64,000 bases of DNA from Kingdonia uniflora (GCA_014058105.1 JACGCM010002435.1:1612001-1676000), one strand, 5' to 3'. Counted from the first letter of the stretch, positions 14,270-24,805 are shown. Program-made: numbers and translations. Notes: a model not told the origin generated them from the letters alone.

Positions 14270-15115
14270 GCTATAAATGATGAGATGTAGTCATTATCAG
14301 TAAATTGAACTTGGGATTTAGTTCGGTTACCAAAAGGGAAGAGAGCATTGTATAACAAGTAAGTATACAGACTAAAGCAGAAATTTGACGGTTCAAGGAG
14401 ATTCAAGGCTAGATTTGTGGTGAAGGGCTTTTAGTAGAAAGAAAGCGTTGATTTTGGTGAGATCTTTGCTTCTGTTGTAAATATGTCTACTATTCGGGTT
14501 GTGATGAATATAGTTATAGTTGAAGATTAACATCTTGAACAGCTTGATGTTAAGACAATATTTCTTCATGACAACCTTGATAAAGAAATTTATATGAAGC
14601 AGCCAAAAGGGTATTAAGTTAAAGGGAATGAAGATCTTGTATGTAGGCTCACGAAGAGCTTATATAGTTTTAAACAAGCACCGAGATAGTGGTATTTGAA
14701 GTTTGAACAATTCATGTCCATAAATATTTATTCGAAGAGCAATGCGAATCACTGCTGTTTTATCAAAAATACGGGAAACTCATATATTATTCTACTTCTA
14801 TATGTAGATGATATATTGGTAACAAATACCGGCATGGGGAAGATCGTCAAGTTGAAGGAACAGTTGTTTCGGGAGTTTTCTATCAAGGACTTGGGTGTTG
14901 TAAAATAAGTTCTTGGCATGCATGTTATAAGAGATAGAAAGCGACGAGAATTGAAGTTATCTTATGCTGAGTACATCGGTAAAGTACTTAAGCGGTTTAA
15001 TATGGGTTGTTTAAATGTTATAAGTACACCATTGGGAGGTCACTTTAAATTGTCAAAGGTGTGTTGTCCGAAGATGCAGAAGGATCACGATGTGATGCTG
15101 AAGGTTCCTTATTAA
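14270..15115 (+). pseudogene. Copia reverse transcriptase, degenerate
   Basis: Contains WDLVRLPKGKRALYNK, FDGSRRFKARFVVKGF, HLEQLDVKTIFLHDNLD, IYMKQPKGY, LTKSLYSFKQAPR, the intact catalytic box LLLYVDDILV (about 14790-14820) and FSIKDLGVVK. Three to five in-frame stops interrupt it, several within otherwise conserved words, so the decay is by point mutation rather than large deletion. Confidence 0.9.
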
Positions 15116-15723
15116 TCAACGGTTGGTAGCCTAATGTATGCTATGATTTGTTCGAGACCGGATATTTCCCAAGCAGTGGGAGTTGTTTGTAGGTATATGA
15201 GTAATCCAGGCAAGGAGCATTGGTGAACTGTGAAATAGATACTTTGGTATCTAAAGGGGACTCAAGATATGGTATTATGTTATGGGATTTCTTAGATATG
15301 CTTACATGGGTTCGTTAATTCTAATATGGCAGGTAACATTGATAGGCGGAAGAGTACTAGTGGTTTCATATTTATATTGGGAAGCGGTGCGGTTACATGG
15401 GCTTCTAGGCTACAGAAGATTGTAGTTTTGTCTACGGCAGAGGCAGAATATGTTGCGGCAACGGAAGCGTGCAAGGATATGGTTTGGCTTAAAGGGTTGA
15501 TAAAAGAGTTTGGTAGAGAACAACTTTCTCCTAAGTTATATAGTGATAGTCAAAGCGTTATACACTTAGCAAAGAATTTGCCTTTTCACTCTAGGACCAA
15601 GTATATTGATATTCAGCATCATTATATTATCTCACTTCTCGAGGATGGCGTGTTAAAACTTGTGAAGATTCATACTGATGTGAATTCAACCGATATGTTT
15701 ACGAAGGTGGTAAGTTTTTAGAA
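15115..15723 (+). pseudogene. Copia RNase H, largely open
   Basis: After GSLMYAMICSRPDISQAVG, the 131-codon open piece at 15326-15721 carries RRKSTSGFIFILGSGAVTW, the STAEAEYVAATEACKDMVWL block (catalytic Glu), LYSDSQSVIHLAKN (catalytic Asp) and the terminal TDVNSTDMFTKVV. It stops at the usual copia pol terminus, and the polypurine tract follows about 100 bp later. Confidence 0.9.
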
Positions 15724-15823
15724 GTTGATGACATGTACAAATTCTGTGAGTCTCATGATTGAAGGTCCGGGTAGTGCGAGCAATTCATTTGGAGATCCGA
15801 AGATGGGTTATGAGATTCATTTC

Positions 15824-15833
15824 AAGTGGGAGA
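15824..15833 (+). promoter_or_regulatory. Polypurine tract
   Basis: AAGTGGGAGA ends one base before the TG of the 3' LTR, the standard place for plus-strand priming. Confidence 0.8.
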
Positions 15834-15834
15834 T

Positions 15835-16485
15835 TGTTAAGGGTGAACTCGAATTTTCGAAGTCGTTCGAATGAGAATGTATGTCATTTAAACGAGACCA
15901 TTCGAATGAGTATAGATGTCTTTTGAATGAGATGGTAGTTTTTTACGTTGGAAACTTCGACCGAAGAACTCGTTCGAACGAGACTAAATGTCGTTTAAAC
16001 GAGATGTATGTTTTCTAAGGCTAAAAATCTTGTATCGTCGAAGTCGTTCGAATGAGCATAGATTCGTTCGAACGAGCTTAGATTCGTTCGAACAAGATGT
16101 TTGTAGGCTAGTTTTAGAAATTCTTTTGGGACGTTGAGTTAGCCTCGAGATCCGTTCTATTTATAATTAGCTTTCTAAGTATATAAATGGGACTGTGGTT
16201 ATTTGTTAGCCTAATCTTTTTCTATGAGTTTAATTCTAGAGACCTAGGATTCGAGATACTCCATTACAAAGCTTGATAAGCTTGGAGAAGATCGTGTGTA
16301 ACTTGTTTGATCATAGTGAATTGTTCGCGGGGAGTGGTTTTTCATCCGTAAGGGTTTTCCACTTCCCTCCTCCGGTAAAATACTTGTCTTCTTTATTATT
16401 CTTTATTCTGTCTATTTCTTGATTCGGCTTATTCCGCGTATCATTCTTGGCGTAGAAGAGAGAGTAGATACCTCAATTCTTAACA
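15835..16485 (+). repeat. 3' LTR of the plus-strand copia element
   Basis: Begins TGTTAAG and ends CTTAACA, an exact 7-bp inverted pair. It contains more copies of the TCGTTCGAACGA-type motif than the 5' LTR (for example at 15862, 15898, 15968, 16042, 16064 and 16085, several mutated) and a TATA box near 16177. It is followed by target copy TGACC. Confidence 0.93.
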
Positions 16486-16519
16486 TGACCTCCCATTATG
16501 CCATTCTGTAGAGTGAAGT

Positions 16520-17465
16520 AGAAGTTTGTACCCTCTCTTAGTAGCAGCATCTGCTGAGAAGTTTATTTCTCTTCAAACTGATGGTTTTCTTTTTCTTATA
16601 ATCTAATGCTTTGCTTTACTCCAGAGTGGGATCAACTGCCTATGAATCTTTTTTGAGTTGAAAGCATGAACATCAGCTTGAGAGTCTGAGGTAATCCACA
16701 CATTTTGTTGGCCCATTTCCATAACTTTGACCAAACCTTCTGCTATAACAGCACATTATGCATGAAAAGCAGTGAAGCTTCCTATATTTAATACCAAAAC
16801 TTCAATAACCTTGTATTGGCTATCTTAGAAGACCATACCACTTACCTACAGGCCCAGGGTTCCCAAGAGAAGCTTTATCATAATAGAGCTTTATTTCACC
16901 CATAAGATAAGGTATCCTGCAGGATTAGATTCTTTGAGGCTTATTGTACCTTGTTTTTGCACCCAGTCTTCTGATAATCTATAAGCCATTTACATTATTA
17001 AACATAGTTACTTTTGATATAGTAAAATACTCTCTTAGGTCAGCCAAGATTCTTCTTTTCAATTATATCATATTCAGTTTCCCATTTTTAATAACAATGG
17101 CGTGTCTGGTGTACCAGATTTGATAGCATGAGATGATTACAAAACCCTTCCATAGTGCTTCTACTAGAGGAGTACTAGATCATATCACTAAATTCCAGAG
17201 TTGTTGCATAGAAGTTGTATGTAAACCCTGTAAATTAAATAAGCTAGGACCCCATATTTTGATATATGTATCAATTTCACACAGCCAAAAGATATGATGA
17301 GAGCAGTCTAATCCCTTGGTACATAGATAATAACAAGTAACAATTGCTTTACCCCTTTTTTGAAGCTTAGAGTTAATAGGCATAGCCTAATGCAGGAGTC
17401 TCATTATAAAATTGGAGTGCTTGGGCAAAACAGGTGACTTCCAGACAAAAGAATACCACCAAACA
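16520..17465 (-). mobile_element. LINE remnant: zf-RVT and RNase H region
   Basis: Reading the minus strand from 17465: WWYSFVWKSPVLPKHSNFI, then MPINSKLQKRGKAIVTCYYL, LDCSHHIFWLCEI, and LWNLVIWSSTPL followed by IWYTRHAI with stops between. This is the zinc-binding region of plant LINE ORF2 (W...VPPKHSF..WL ... L..RGI.....C..C....E...HLF..C). Lower coordinates carry a poorly preserved RNase H part (YDKASLGNPGP, then a D-A-A-type tail near 16550). It was cut on the left by the copia element and on the right by the compact LTR element. Confidence 0.75.
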
Positions 17466-17471
17466 TGAGGC

Positions 17472-17795
17472 TGATGTGGCACATCCCTCATAGGGTCATC
17501 TACCCGTGTGAGTACGTGTGAGACTTATGTTTATCTTATGCTTTTACTTAAGCTCTGTTGGAGAGGTCCAATGTGAGTTATTAGCAGTTCCTATTTTTAG
17601 GTTAGTTTTTAGAATATTTTTAGCTAGGGTTTCCACCTCCCTTATGTTCTATAAAAGGGAGGCTAGGTTCTCAATTGTTTTCAGTTGATTTTGATTAATG
17701 GAGGTTAATTTTTTAAGCTGAAGCCCTAGTTTTCTCTAACTCTCAAATACAACGTGATCTTCATATGAATCTTGCTTCCGCATTTGTAGTAATCA
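17472..17795 (+). repeat. 5' LTR of the compact LTR element
   Basis: Aligns with 19477-19790 along its length. It contains TATA box CTATAAAAGG near 17651 and shared downstream words (CTCTCAATACAACGTG-like block near 17743). Confidence 0.92.
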
Positions 17796-17802
17796 TGTCA
17801 AT

Positions 17803-17814
17803 TGGTATCAGAGC
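17803..17814 (+). promoter_or_regulatory. Primer binding site, tRNA-Met, exact
   Basis: TGGTATCAGAGC, 7 nt after the 5' LTR end: the full consensus, better preserved than in any other element in the window. Confidence 0.93.
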
Positions 17815-17853
17815 TGCATTGAGATCTAAGTGTAGTCAATTTCAAGAGTAAAG

Positions 17854-18936
17854 ATGCCTTGTAGAAGACCTGCGATGAATAAACCTATGTTTGCCGACAA
17901 TGTAGCGAGGATATCGGATAATCTTGATAAGCTTGATAGGCCTGTCCAGGCTTTGGGTATTGGTGCCTTTTTCCCGCCCCTCCAATCAATGGAAATTTTA
18001 CCGCCAATTTATGATAATTATCCTGAAGATTGGATCACCACCGCAAAGACTGGTGAAACAGAAACCCCGTTTGTATGTCTTCCCATCGATAGCGACGTGA
18101 GATCGGAAACTTTGATGCTTAATATGGCGAGCAAAGAGACGCTGACCATCTTAAAAGGTCCGGTCAATGACCTATTATCACCAACAACAACTTCGTACAT
18201 GAAGGCAATGCCGAACGGTGTCAAATTTTTTATCGAATCCGCGATAAAAAGTTTTGTCACAATTCGTGATATCGTTAGGATTAACGACAAAGGAGTTACC
18301 AAAGTTTACCATAGATTCCAGTTGATCCCTTTGGTTGTAAATCCCTCCAAAATTGGGACTAGGGTAAAAATCCTAATTGGCCAAGGTTCAATAAATGAAG
18401 AAAATCTAATTTTAGCTCTTATGATGAAAAGAGAAAGAAGTTCTGATTGGGTACAAGCAGGTACACGGGGTACAATCACACACTACTATTGTACACATCA
18501 CGTGCAATGTTTATTACAAGATCCAAATCCATCCAGGCCCAAGCCAAAACCTAACTGGCTTCTACAAAATGATCCAGGCCCGATCGAGCTGATCCAAGCC
18601 CAAGCTCAAGCAGCCCTAACAAGGGATGTGAACCCAAGCCCAATTCACTCTATTATGGGTACAGCTTCTACAAACCCAACGCTGCAACCATCATCGCCAG
18701 CAACAATAGTTATTTTTTCATCTACGATGACGACCATCGCAACTTCGCCGGTAGGGACTGTTTGTTTGGAGTTGCAGGTGACTACACCGACAGTTGGCGG
18801 TTGCTTGAGGAGGGAAGAACTCGAGAAAAACAAGAGAGAGGGTCAACACATACATCAGTCATGGCATGGAATACTCAAAGAAGAAGAGGATGTTGCGATT
18901 GAGAGAGAGAGGGAGAAAGAGAGGAAGGAGAAGTGA
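17854..18936 (+). CDS. Uncharacterised 360-residue protein of the compact LTR element, gag-like N-terminus
   Basis: This is the longest unbroken ORF in the window, starting 40 nt after the primer site. Residues about 50-60 read IYDNYPEDWITTAKT, which resembles the F.G..PEDWI..AE block of plant retrotransposon gag proteins. The next part (VCLPIDSDVRSETLMLNMAS) could match the helix that follows, but then the similarity is lost. Residues 225-255 are rich in Pro/Lys/Asn and Gln/Ala, 265-300 in Ser/Thr, and the tail is strongly charged (EREREKERKEK), suggesting low-complexity or coiled regions. No zinc knuckle or catalytic domain is visible. It may be a reduced gag or a captured fragment. A start at the first ATG is simplest. 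Confidence 0.55.
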   Translation: MPCRRPAMNKPMFADNVARISDNLDKLDRPVQALGIGAFFPPLQSMEILPPIYDNYPEDWITTAKTGETETPFVCLPIDSDVRSETLMLNMASKETLTILKGPVNDLLSPTTTSYMKAMPNGVKFFIESAIKSFVTIRDIVRINDKGVTKVYHRFQLIPLVVNPSKIGTRVKILIGQGSINEENLILALMMKRERSSDWVQAGTRGTITHYYCTHHVQCLLQDPNPSRPKPKPNWLLQNDPGPIELIQAQAQAALTRDVNPSPIHSIMGTASTNPTLQPSSPATIVIFSSTMTTIATSPVGTVCLELQVTTPTVGGCLRREELEKNKREGQHIHQSWHGILKEEEDVAIEREREKERKEK

Positions 18937-19476
18937 AGATCACGGGTTACAGTATGAACTTGAGACAGAAATAAAAGTAAGATATCAAGTGCAACAAGGT
19001 GTACCATACCCATCTCCTACATGTGCTAAGCACATGCCTCTCCAAATTTTACCAACCACTCCAGCAATGCAAATTAACTTCGTACTAGCCCCACTTTGGA
19101 ATGTAACCAAACCTCACTCATGCCAGGGCAACTTGACTTAGAACTCTAAGTCTCAAAAGGTTGGGCTCGACCCCGACCCACAATTTTTTGACCCATTTTG
19201 GAAGGGTTGCTACCAAGTTTCGAGAACCATAATATATTGTTCTCATTTTTGGACGTTCTTCAATATTGGGATTTAAAGACCTCGGGTACAATGACAGGGT
19301 ACAAAAAATTCTGTGAAAGACTTCAAGATTTCCAAAAGAGTTCTACCGTACATATTTCATGCACATTCTACGACATGAAAATGAAGAGACTAAGATGCAC
19401 ACTACATACGTGCGTGAGTCCTCTGGAGTACCGCCCCCCTTGATTTTGTGGATGAAATCTTCTGAGACGGAGGGTT

Positions 19477-19790
19477 TGATGTGGCACATGCCTCATAGGG
19501 TTGTCTACCCGTACGAGATTTATGTTTATTTTATGCTTTAGCATAAGCTTTGTTGAAGAGGTCCAATATGAGTTATTAGCAGTTCATTTTTATTAGTAAG
19601 TTTCTAGAGTATTCCTAGCTAGGGTTTCCACCTCCCTTATGTTCTATAAAAAGGAGGTTAGGCTCTCAATTGCTTTTAGTTGATTTTAATTAATAAAAGT
19701 TGATTTGTTTAGTTGAAACCCTAGTTTTTTTTAACTCTCAAATACAACGTGATCTTCATACGAATCTCGCTTCCGCGTTCATAATATTCA
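19477..19790 (+). repeat. 3' LTR of the compact LTR element
   Basis: Copy of 17472-17795 with TATA box CTATAAAAAGG near 19645. It ends ATAATATTCA, and is followed by CCATGTAG. Confidence 0.92.
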
Positions 19791-20315
19791 CCATGTAGAA
19801 GTTGCCAATACCTCAACATCCCAAGTGTAAAGTGTGATGATGAATTAGCTGTATGCGCGATTGGAGGTGATAATAATTAAAGTGATGCATATAGTCATAT
19901 AGATGGAGATCTCAAATATGAAACTTTAACATATACAGTATATGATGGAACCAGTGTAATCAAATTTATGTTTGTCAACCCATTAAATGGATGGGTGACT
20001 TGTAAAGATTTGTCCACAATTTGGTTACTCGAGTGGAGCACTAACAAAATATAGCAAAGTATTTTAATATTTAGCAAGTTCGATTAAATAAAAATGAAGC
20101 TGAATACTATAAGGGCCGACTCCCAATCTTGAACTAGAATACTGAAGCATCGACCAAGTAGTTACTGACTCGACCTCATTATTACAAGATGACGTGCCAC
20201 AATTATAGCACATTAAAGGGCTATTACAAGAAAAAGGAGTTACTCTTGCCATTATACAGCCGTTACCAAGATACCTCAGAACTTATTTTTGTAACGTCCT
20301 ACATTAAGAGGAAGT
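19791..20315 (+). other. No gene; probable left part of the Tat-A 5' LTR
   Basis: The chromovirus-like element at 20321 duplicated the target AGTGG, so this sequence was once continuous with 25592 onward, which ends as an LTR followed by a Tat-type PBS. Some or all of this segment should therefore be the left part of that LTR. The LTR start cannot be fixed because no 3' LTR of Tat-A was found. Confidence 0.5.
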
Positions 20316-20320
20316 AGTGG
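20316..20320 (+). repeat. Target site duplication AGTGG, left copy
   Basis: AGTGG just before the TG of the 5' LTR; identical to 25587-25591 after the 3' LTR. Confidence 0.85.
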
Positions 20321-21165
20321 TGATCCAGGAGAATCTGAAGATCAACCCCCTTTAAAAGATGCGAACTCGTTCGAACGAACCTTGAAGTCATTCAAACAAG
20401 TTATGAGAGGATCGACTTGGATGTTCTCAGAAGACCAATTTGAGCTGAGTCTAGTCGACCAATTTAAGCTGAGTCTATACGACCTGGAGTTCCTTGAAGA
20501 TTTTATTCGACCTGGAAGTTCCCAGAAGACCAACTTAAGCTGAGTCAAGTCGACCAATTCGAGCTGAGTCTATATTACCTAGAGTTCCTAGAAGAGTCTA
20601 TTCGACCTAAAGTTTCCAGAAGACCAACTCGAGCTGAGTCTACTCGACCAATTGAGTTGAATCTATTCAGGCAAAAATAGGCAAACTCATTCAAACAAAC
20701 CTTGAAGTTGTTCGATCAAAACTGGAGTTCCCTAAAGACCAATTCAAGCTGAGGCAATTTTCAGGCAAAAATAGGCAATTCGTTCGAACGACATTGGAGT
20801 CGTTCGAACGACCTAGTGTTTCTAGAATACCAATTCACGTTGAGGCTTTTCTTAGGTTTAATTTGGCCAATCGTTCGAATGATCCATGGGTTTGTTCAAA
20901 TGACTATCGTATTCCTTCAATATTTTTGGCGTTTCAAGGGCATAATGGTCCTTCTTGTAACCCTTATAAAGGGGTAAGGATAAGTAAGATAAAATTATCA
21001 TAAATCAATCCAAGTTTACTAAAAGAGACTGAGGATTTTGAGAGTAATTCAATGAAAATCAAATCATTGTACATTTGAAGCTCCAAAAGGGAAATTCTCC
21101 CACCAATTTGTGTATTCTACATTTAATTTATTCATTTAGGTTAATCTTAATTCGATTGTGGATTA
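20321..21165 (+). repeat. 5' LTR of the chromovirus-like element
   Basis: Starts TGATCCAGGAGAATC and ends TTGTGGATTA; aligns with 24806-25586. The left half contains TCGTTCGAACGA-type palindromes (exact core at 20368, 20780 and 20807; diverged copies near 20388, 20690 and 20870) and a run of imperfect repeats of GAGCTGAGTCTATTCGACC type (about 20425-20660). TATA-like CCTTATAAAGG is at about 20961. Confidence 0.92.
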
Positions 21166-21167
21166 CG

Positions 21168-21179
21168 TGGTATTAGATT
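21168..21179 (+). promoter_or_regulatory. Primer binding site, tRNA-Met type, mutated
   Basis: TGGTATTAGATT two bases after the LTR, compared with the consensus TGGTATCAGAGC. Confidence 0.75.
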
Positions 21180-21364
21180 TCTAGTAACGATTCTCGGGGG
21201 ATTGTAGTTTATGGTCTCTACACGTGATCAACTCAAGTAAACGAAGGAGAACCTAGTAAGTCTGTTGGAGATTTACCGAAAACCTAGCTCGAAGAAGAAG
21301 GCAATTACATCTTGCGAACCTTGCGAAAGCTTCTGCTTTAGTAAAACGGTGATAACGTATAAAG

Positions 21365-22175
21365 ATGAATGGAGTTGTAGAGGTGGATAGAAACAATGTT
21401 AACGAGGAGGTCGATAGAGATTCTAGTGATGCCGAATCCATCGAGGAGTGGTCGGTTATTAGTAAATCAATGAATCTTATGCCTAATCTTCGTATCGATT
21501 TTAAAATCAAAATTTCAGTATTCGATGGTTTAATCGATGATGAGAAGTTATATAATTGGATACATAGGTTAGAGACCTATTTTTCTATTTACGAATACTT
21601 CAATGCTCAGAAAATATGCATTTTGACATTAAAATTCGTAAGTCATACACTCATGTGGTGGAAGTCCTATCAAAAATGTCACGAAGTAGGTAAAAGCTTG
21701 GATTAGAAGAAGTTCAAGGTGTTGGCGAGGAAATAATTTTATCTTATTAGGTATGAACAAGAGAGATGGTTCAAACTATGAACAAGAGAGATGGTTCAAA
21801 TGGCACAGTTTGTGCCAAAAGTATGGGCAATCCGTACAAAAGTTCTCTACGGAGTTTCATAACCAAGGGTTAGTTTTGGACATTGATGTGGACTAGTATA
21901 AGGTGTTCATAAAGTATACGGGGGGCTTGTTGAAGTCTATTAGAAGAGAGCTGAAGTTCTTTATTGTGGCGAATATTGAGGATGTTACCATAAAATCAAT
22001 TACTATTGAAGGCAGGTACTTGAAGAGTGACAAGAAAGACGGCAATAGCAAGTTGGAGTACAAGTCTAGTTGGAAGAATGAACACAAAGGGGAGTTCAAA
22101 GGAGAGGGGTCTTCTTCCAAGGGGAATTACTGCAGTCGTTGTAAGGTAAATGAGAATATTTTAGATAAATTTTAA
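21365..22175 (+). pseudogene. Chromovirus-like gag, degenerate
   Basis: An open piece at 21365-21706 includes LRIDFKIKISVFDGLIDDEK, WIHRLETYFSIYEYF, LKFVSHTLMWWKSY, typical of plant gypsy gag (F.G....WI..LE.YF ... L.G.A..WW). The next frames give KFSTEFHNQGLVLDIDVD and the open piece 21903-22175 with KYTGGLLKSIRRELKFF and VTIKSITIEGRY. The zinc knuckle is reduced to a YCSRCKVN remnant. A local duplication of GAACAAGAGAGATGGTTCAAA at about 21757-21799 breaks the frame. Confidence 0.85.
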
Positions 22176-22319
22176 AAACTTCATTCGGAGCTTTGGCCGA
22201 AGGAGGGAGAGGAACAAGAGAGAGAAACGTGTACTTGCCATAAAGATTGTGATCTTCCAGATTTAGATAAGCCAAATCCTAAACTTCTCCTTATGTTGTA
22301 GTAACCTATGGATTCCAAG

Positions 22320-22740
22320 GAGACGAGTCGGGAAGAACTTTTTCATGTTAGCATTCAAGTGAAACATAGCTTAGTAGAGGCCATCATTGATCTGGGTAGT
22401 CAAAAGAATTTGATATCTGAGGCGGTAGTAAAGAAGATGGGTTTGGCTACTATGGCTCATCCTAAGCGGTATGGTTTGGGTTAGATTCAGAAAGATGCGG
22501 AGTTGAAGATCATGAAGCAGTGTACTTTCAAGTTTGTGATTACTGAACAGTTTATTGACGAAGTGTCGTGTGAGGTGGTTCCTTTAGATGCGTGTTAAGT
22601 CATCTTGAGCATCCCTTATCTTTAGGACTGTGATGTAATTCTTCACCGTAGAGCTTGCAAGTACTGTCTTGTGAAGAAGGGGAAGGAGTTTCATATAATA
22701 ATGCTTGTAAAGAACATGTTACTACCAATAATTTAGTAAT
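22320..22740 (+). pseudogene. Chromovirus-like protease, degenerate
   Basis: Reads VEAIIDLGSQKNLISEAVVK, where the catalytic D-S/T-G has become DLG, followed by MGL...HPKRYGLG and DAC..ILSIPYL...DV, matching the pepsin-like retroviral protease layout of gypsy elements. Stops at about 22482, 22596 and 22623. Confidence 0.8.
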
Positions 22741-22789
22741 GGTGACTCAGTCAAAAAGGTTGGTTAATACGAGTGGCAAGTTTATTTTA

Positions 22790-23265
22790 TAGTTGGTACA
22801 ACCAGTTCAGGAGGGTCTATCGGCTAAGGTATTATCTACTTTAGTAATGTCTCCTAAGCAACAAACCAAAATAGGGAAGTTACAAGAGGAGTATAAAGAC
22901 TTGTTCCTGAACATAGAAAGGATCCTGTGCAAGAGGGATGTGGAGCATGATATCACCTTGGTGAATAGCGTGTCACTACCTAACATTAGGTTATATCAAA
23001 CTTCAGTAACCGAGTCTGATGAGATTAAGAAATAGGTACAAGAACTTATAGAGCAAGGGGTTATTAATCCGAGTTGCTCACTTTGTGGTTCACCGGTGTT
23101 ATTGGTACCGAAGAAGGATGGGTCTTAGAGAATGTGTGTGGATTATTAGGTATTGTACAAGCTCGCTATATGAAGTGTATTTTATACTTACAACAATTCA
23201 CCTTGATGATCAAGTATAGGAATTGAGTGGACAACAAAATGGCTGATATGTTATCTCGACCCCCA
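22790..23265 (+). pseudogene. Reverse transcriptase N-terminus joined to RNase H end by deletion
   Basis: PKQQTKIGKLQEEYKDLF, VEHDITLVNSVSLPNIRLY, VQELIEQGVINPSCSLCGS, VLLVPKKDGS and MCVDY form the start of RT up to motif 2. About 30 nt later the sequence reads GVDNKMADMLSRPP, the end of the gypsy RNase H. The catalytic YxDD box and nearly all of RT and RNase H are absent. The junction is near 23165-23195. Confidence 0.85.
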
Positions 23266-23389
23266 TTACTTGTTATTTCCGATTTGCTGGTAGTTATGCA
23301 GATGTAACCTATTGTTCCTTCCAAATATGTTGCAGGGTATGACGATGACAAGGAGCTCAGTATGATTTACCTGAAGTTACTACAAGGTA

Positions 23390-24240
23390 AGACATGTGGT
23401 ATGTATCGAAGGATGGTTTGATTTACAGGGGCAGTCTATTATGTATTCCAGAGGGTGGAGATCGTTTGTATTAGACTAGAGAGACACATTATTTTTGGGT
23501 GGCTAGTTATTGTGGGGTTGAGAAGACTCTTTTAAATTTGTAGCGGTATGCCTATTGGCCGAAGATGTAGGTGGATGTTGCTCGTGTAGTTCGTGGTTGT
23601 GTTCTATGCAACACATCAAAGCCTTCCAATTATAAGTTAGGACTGTACTTACCATTACATGTTCCTAACCGACCTTGGGAGACCATTTAGATGGATTTTA
23701 TGGGCGGTTTGCCCATGACCAAGTGTAAAAATGACTATTTGTTTGTTGTGGTAGATCAATTTAGCAAGATAATTGTTCTTATTCTTGTATGAAGATGGTC
23801 ACCGGGGAAGGAGCAGCGTAATTGCATTTTAGAGACGTCTAGAGATATTTTTGGCTCCCTTCTTTTATTATTTCTGATAGGGATAGCCGCTTTTTGGGGC
23901 CTTTTTAAAGATTACTATGGGGGATGATGGACACTAAGATAAAGAGAAGTACCACCTATCATCGGCAGACTGATAGGCAAATAGAGGTAGTTAATCGCAC
24001 TTTGATTCATTTGCTATGGGGATTCCATTCTAAGCATCCTAAGACTTGGGATGAAAGTTTATTTTATCTTCAGTTTGCATTTAGCCGAGCGATTCATGGT
24101 TCCACTTTGAAGTCTCCATTTGAAGTTTATTTGGGGTACTTGCCTCAAAGCCCTTTTGATTTGGCTTTTAGTCTTGGCGATAAAATGGTATTAGGAAAGG
24201 AGGAAGAGGAACAAGTTAATGCTCAACATTTCATTTAGAG
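23390..24240 (+). pseudogene. Chromovirus-like integrase, degenerate
   Basis: HYFWVASYCGVEKT and ARVVRGCVLCNTSKPSN give the H-H-C-C zinc part. HVPNRPWETI*MDFMGGLP (first Asp), VVVDQFSKI, ISDRDSRF-type residues (second Asp, near 23880), then YHRQTDRQIEVVNRTLIHLL (catalytic Glu) and SPFEVYLGYLPQSPFDL follow. The last part is open at 23924-24238. Frame breaks are near 23500, 23790 and 23905. Confidence 0.88.
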
Positions 24241-24770
24241 GATAAGAAAGGTTTATGAGGTGGGTAAAGTACAATTGAAGAAGACTTAAGTGAAGTATAA
24301 GGCTCAACACGGCAAACATCGGATTGAGTGTACTTTTCAAGAGGGCGACCTAGTTTAACTACATTTGGGTAAGGAACGACTAAATGGAGAAGGTAAGAAA
24401 CTCAATCATATCCGCTATGGCTCGTTCACTATACTCAAGAAGATTGGTGACAACCCATTCCAATTAGATTTGCCACATTTTATGAAGATTTATTCGGTGA
24501 TTAACGCCGAGCATTTGAAGCTGTCTGAGCCGTCTCTTTTAGATGAAGACTCTATAATTGACACTCGCCTACCATCAGTTGATGGCTTATGGATGGAAAG
24601 AGAAGATCCATTGCAAGAGGATAGTATTCTAGAGAGGAAAGTTCAAACTACAAGATGGGGTAGAATCAAGTCATTCTGAGTTAGGAAGAAAGGTCAACTA
24701 CCTAGCAAGTCAAAGTGGTACAATAGAAAAATGGGTAGGACATAATTTCCTCATATCTAGTTCTAGCTGG
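24240..24770 (+). pseudogene. Integrase C-terminus and chromodomain-like tail
   Basis: KYKAQHGKHRIECTFQEGD precedes HLGKERLNGEGKKL and YGSFTILKKIGDNPFQLDLP, the GPY/F-like module of gypsy integrases (G-Y/F in the position of GPF). The tail, IIDTRLPSVDG...ILERKVQTTRWG, followed by KGQLPSKSKWY, resembles the short C-terminal chromodomain-like module of some plant chromoviruses. The chromodomain call is a resemblance, not an alignment. Confidence 0.7.
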
Positions 24771-24789
24771 AGTAGGTGCTCAAGGCTCC

Positions 24790-24804
24790 TAAAGGAGGGG
24801 AGCC
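24790..24804 (+). promoter_or_regulatory. Polypurine tract
   Basis: AAAGGAGGGGAGCC immediately upstream of the TG at 24806. Confidence 0.85.
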
Positions 24805-24805
24805 A

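Larger units (their letters stand above)
11931..16485 (+). mobile_element. Complete but inactive Ty1/copia retrotransposon (4.56 kb)
   Basis: Two LTRs (11931-12525 and 15835-16485) bracket a PBS, a shortened gag, GAG-pre-integrase, integrase, RT, RNase H and a polypurine tract, all on the plus strand in copia order. The 3' LTR carries the inverted termini TGTTAAG...CTTAACA exactly; the 5' LTR ends in the slightly mutated CTCAATA. The flanks are TGGCC (11926-11930) and TGACC (16486-16490), a 5-bp target duplication with one change. Coding frames are broken by stops throughout. The domain type suits the broad group of plant copia elements with DVWGP.. integrase and YVDDILV RT. Confidence 0.93.
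17472..19790 (+). mobile_element. Compact non-autonomous LTR retrotransposon (2.3 kb) with one open ORF
   Basis: Two LTRs of 324 and 314 bp (17472-17795, 19477-19790) begin TGATGTGGCACATCCCTCAT (or close) and end in ATCA/TTCA. A perfect 12-nt tRNA-Met primer site follows the 5' LTR and a purine-rich GACGGAGGG precedes the 3' LTR. No protease, RT, RNase H or integrase is present in the 1.7-kb interior, so mobilisation would need enzymes from another element. The flanks (GAGGC left, CCATG right) do not give a convincing target duplication. Confidence 0.88.

Noticed and set aside
17472..19790. Compact LTR element considered as a TRIM
   Set aside because: Total length and a 360-codon ORF exceed usual TRIM size; called simply a compact non-autonomous LTR element.
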